Of a stretch of 51,835 nt of DNA, positions 51,605 to 51,835 are shown piece after piece. The DNA is taken from contig CANQVA010000013.1 in assembly GCA_947627175.1 (NCBI GenBank), positions 1 through 51,835 of the forward strand. The letters run 5' to 3'. Below the pieces are notes generated by a model. It ran no database searches. It worked only from the letters and a program-made list of their open reading frames with translations, and had not been told where the DNA came from. This stretch comes from an uncultured Ruminococcus sp. (GTDB taxonomy: Bacteria; Bacillota; Clostridia; Oscillospirales; Ruminococcaceae). The translations under genes and the position numbers were made by a program. The stretch's first letter is position 1; every line of letters starts with the position of its first letter.

Positions 51605-51678
51605 TGGGCCATTAGGGACTCGAACCCCAGACCGTCCGGTTATGAGCCGGATGCTCTAACCAACTGAGCTAATGGCCC
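51605..51678 (-). tRNA. tRNA with CAU anticodon, probably tRNA-Ile2 (lysidine type)
   Basis: The cloverleaf is complete: acceptor stem GGGCCAT/ATGGCCC, D arm with AGCTCAGTTGGTTAGAGC, anticodon stem TCCGG/CCGGA and T arm GGTTCGAGTCC. The anticodon loop is CTCATAA, so the anticodon is CAT. The CUCAUAA loop and the body resemble Firmicute tRNA-Ile2, whose C34 becomes lysidine, more than elongator tRNA-Met (UUCAUAC loop). CCA is not encoded. Confidence 0.85.
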
Positions 51679-51724
51679 TTGCAACATTAAACGAAAGCCG
51701 AAAATTCAACTTCCGATTAAATAT

Positions 51725-51835
<111 letters not shown>

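Noticed and set aside
51605..51678. Elongator tRNA-Met as identity of the CAU tRNA
   Set aside because: The CTCATAA loop and body are closer to tRNA-Ile2. It is not certain; tilS-type recognition analysis would decide.

Overview
The window looks like chromosome of a low-GC, anaerobic, fibre-associated Firmicute, most likely a Ruminococcus-type member of the Oscillospiraceae. The evidence is the dockerin-type duplicated calcium motifs in three secreted proteins, long Thr-rich linkers, a CE2-type esterase, a wall-anchored protein with Thr repeats, an FMN riboswitch in front of a clostridial-order rib operon, and many TTGACA-17-TATAAT promoters. Genus is inferred from style, not from a marker gene comparison.

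Layout. 1-2.5 kb: 3' end of a giant Thr-rich wall-anchored adhesin. 2.6-3.1 kb: a small membrane-protein gene broken by a frameshift. 3.1-4.4 kb: rarA. 4.4-5.05 kb, minus strand: a roughly 640-nt region with a consensus promoter, many hairpins, a terminator and no ORF, which I call a large structured non-coding RNA. 5.25-5.55 kb: DUF1292 protein. 5.8-10.7 kb: a tight operon with a circularly permuted ATP-grasp, an alpha-E protein, a transglutaminase-like protein, an intact zinc deacylase, a catalytically dead paralogue of it and a 62-aa Thr/Ser peptide, followed by a small alarmone synthetase. 11.9-18 kb: cardiolipin synthase, dCMP deaminase, a LacI-type sensor/GGDEF protein, pyrophosphatase and a divergent PRPP synthetase. 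18-21 kb: ABC transporter fused to its permease. 21-25.4 kb, minus strand: ribD-ribE-ribBA-ribH plus a HAD phosphatase under an FMN riboswitch. 25.4-28.3 kb, minus strand: ECF sigma factor, anti-sigma-like membrane protein and dockerin protein.

28.5-37 kb: a WYL-domain regulator, then a self-contained operon of dynamin-like GTPase, HerA/FtsK-like ATPase, DNA/RNA non-specific nuclease and YezG-type immunity protein. I regard this as the best candidate for an undescribed conflict or defence system. 37-46.9 kb, minus strand: DUF11 protein, class II aldolase, CE2 esterase with dockerin, a three-gene SpoIID/peptidoglycan-binding operon, a membrane spermidine-synthase-like protein, a lipoprotein flanked by inverted repeats, and GH25 lysozyme. 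Several of these wall-acting proteins lack signal peptides. 47-51.5 kb: MocR-family aminotransferase, secreted transglutaminase-dockerin protein, FNT channel and a TtcA-like tRNA thiolase. The window ends inside an rRNA operon on the minus strand (5S, then tRNA with CAU anticodon), whose terminator lies just before the ttcA-like gene.

Several genes appear to start with TTG or GTG. I moved such starts, and some ATG starts, by ribosome-binding-site spacing and say so in each entry.
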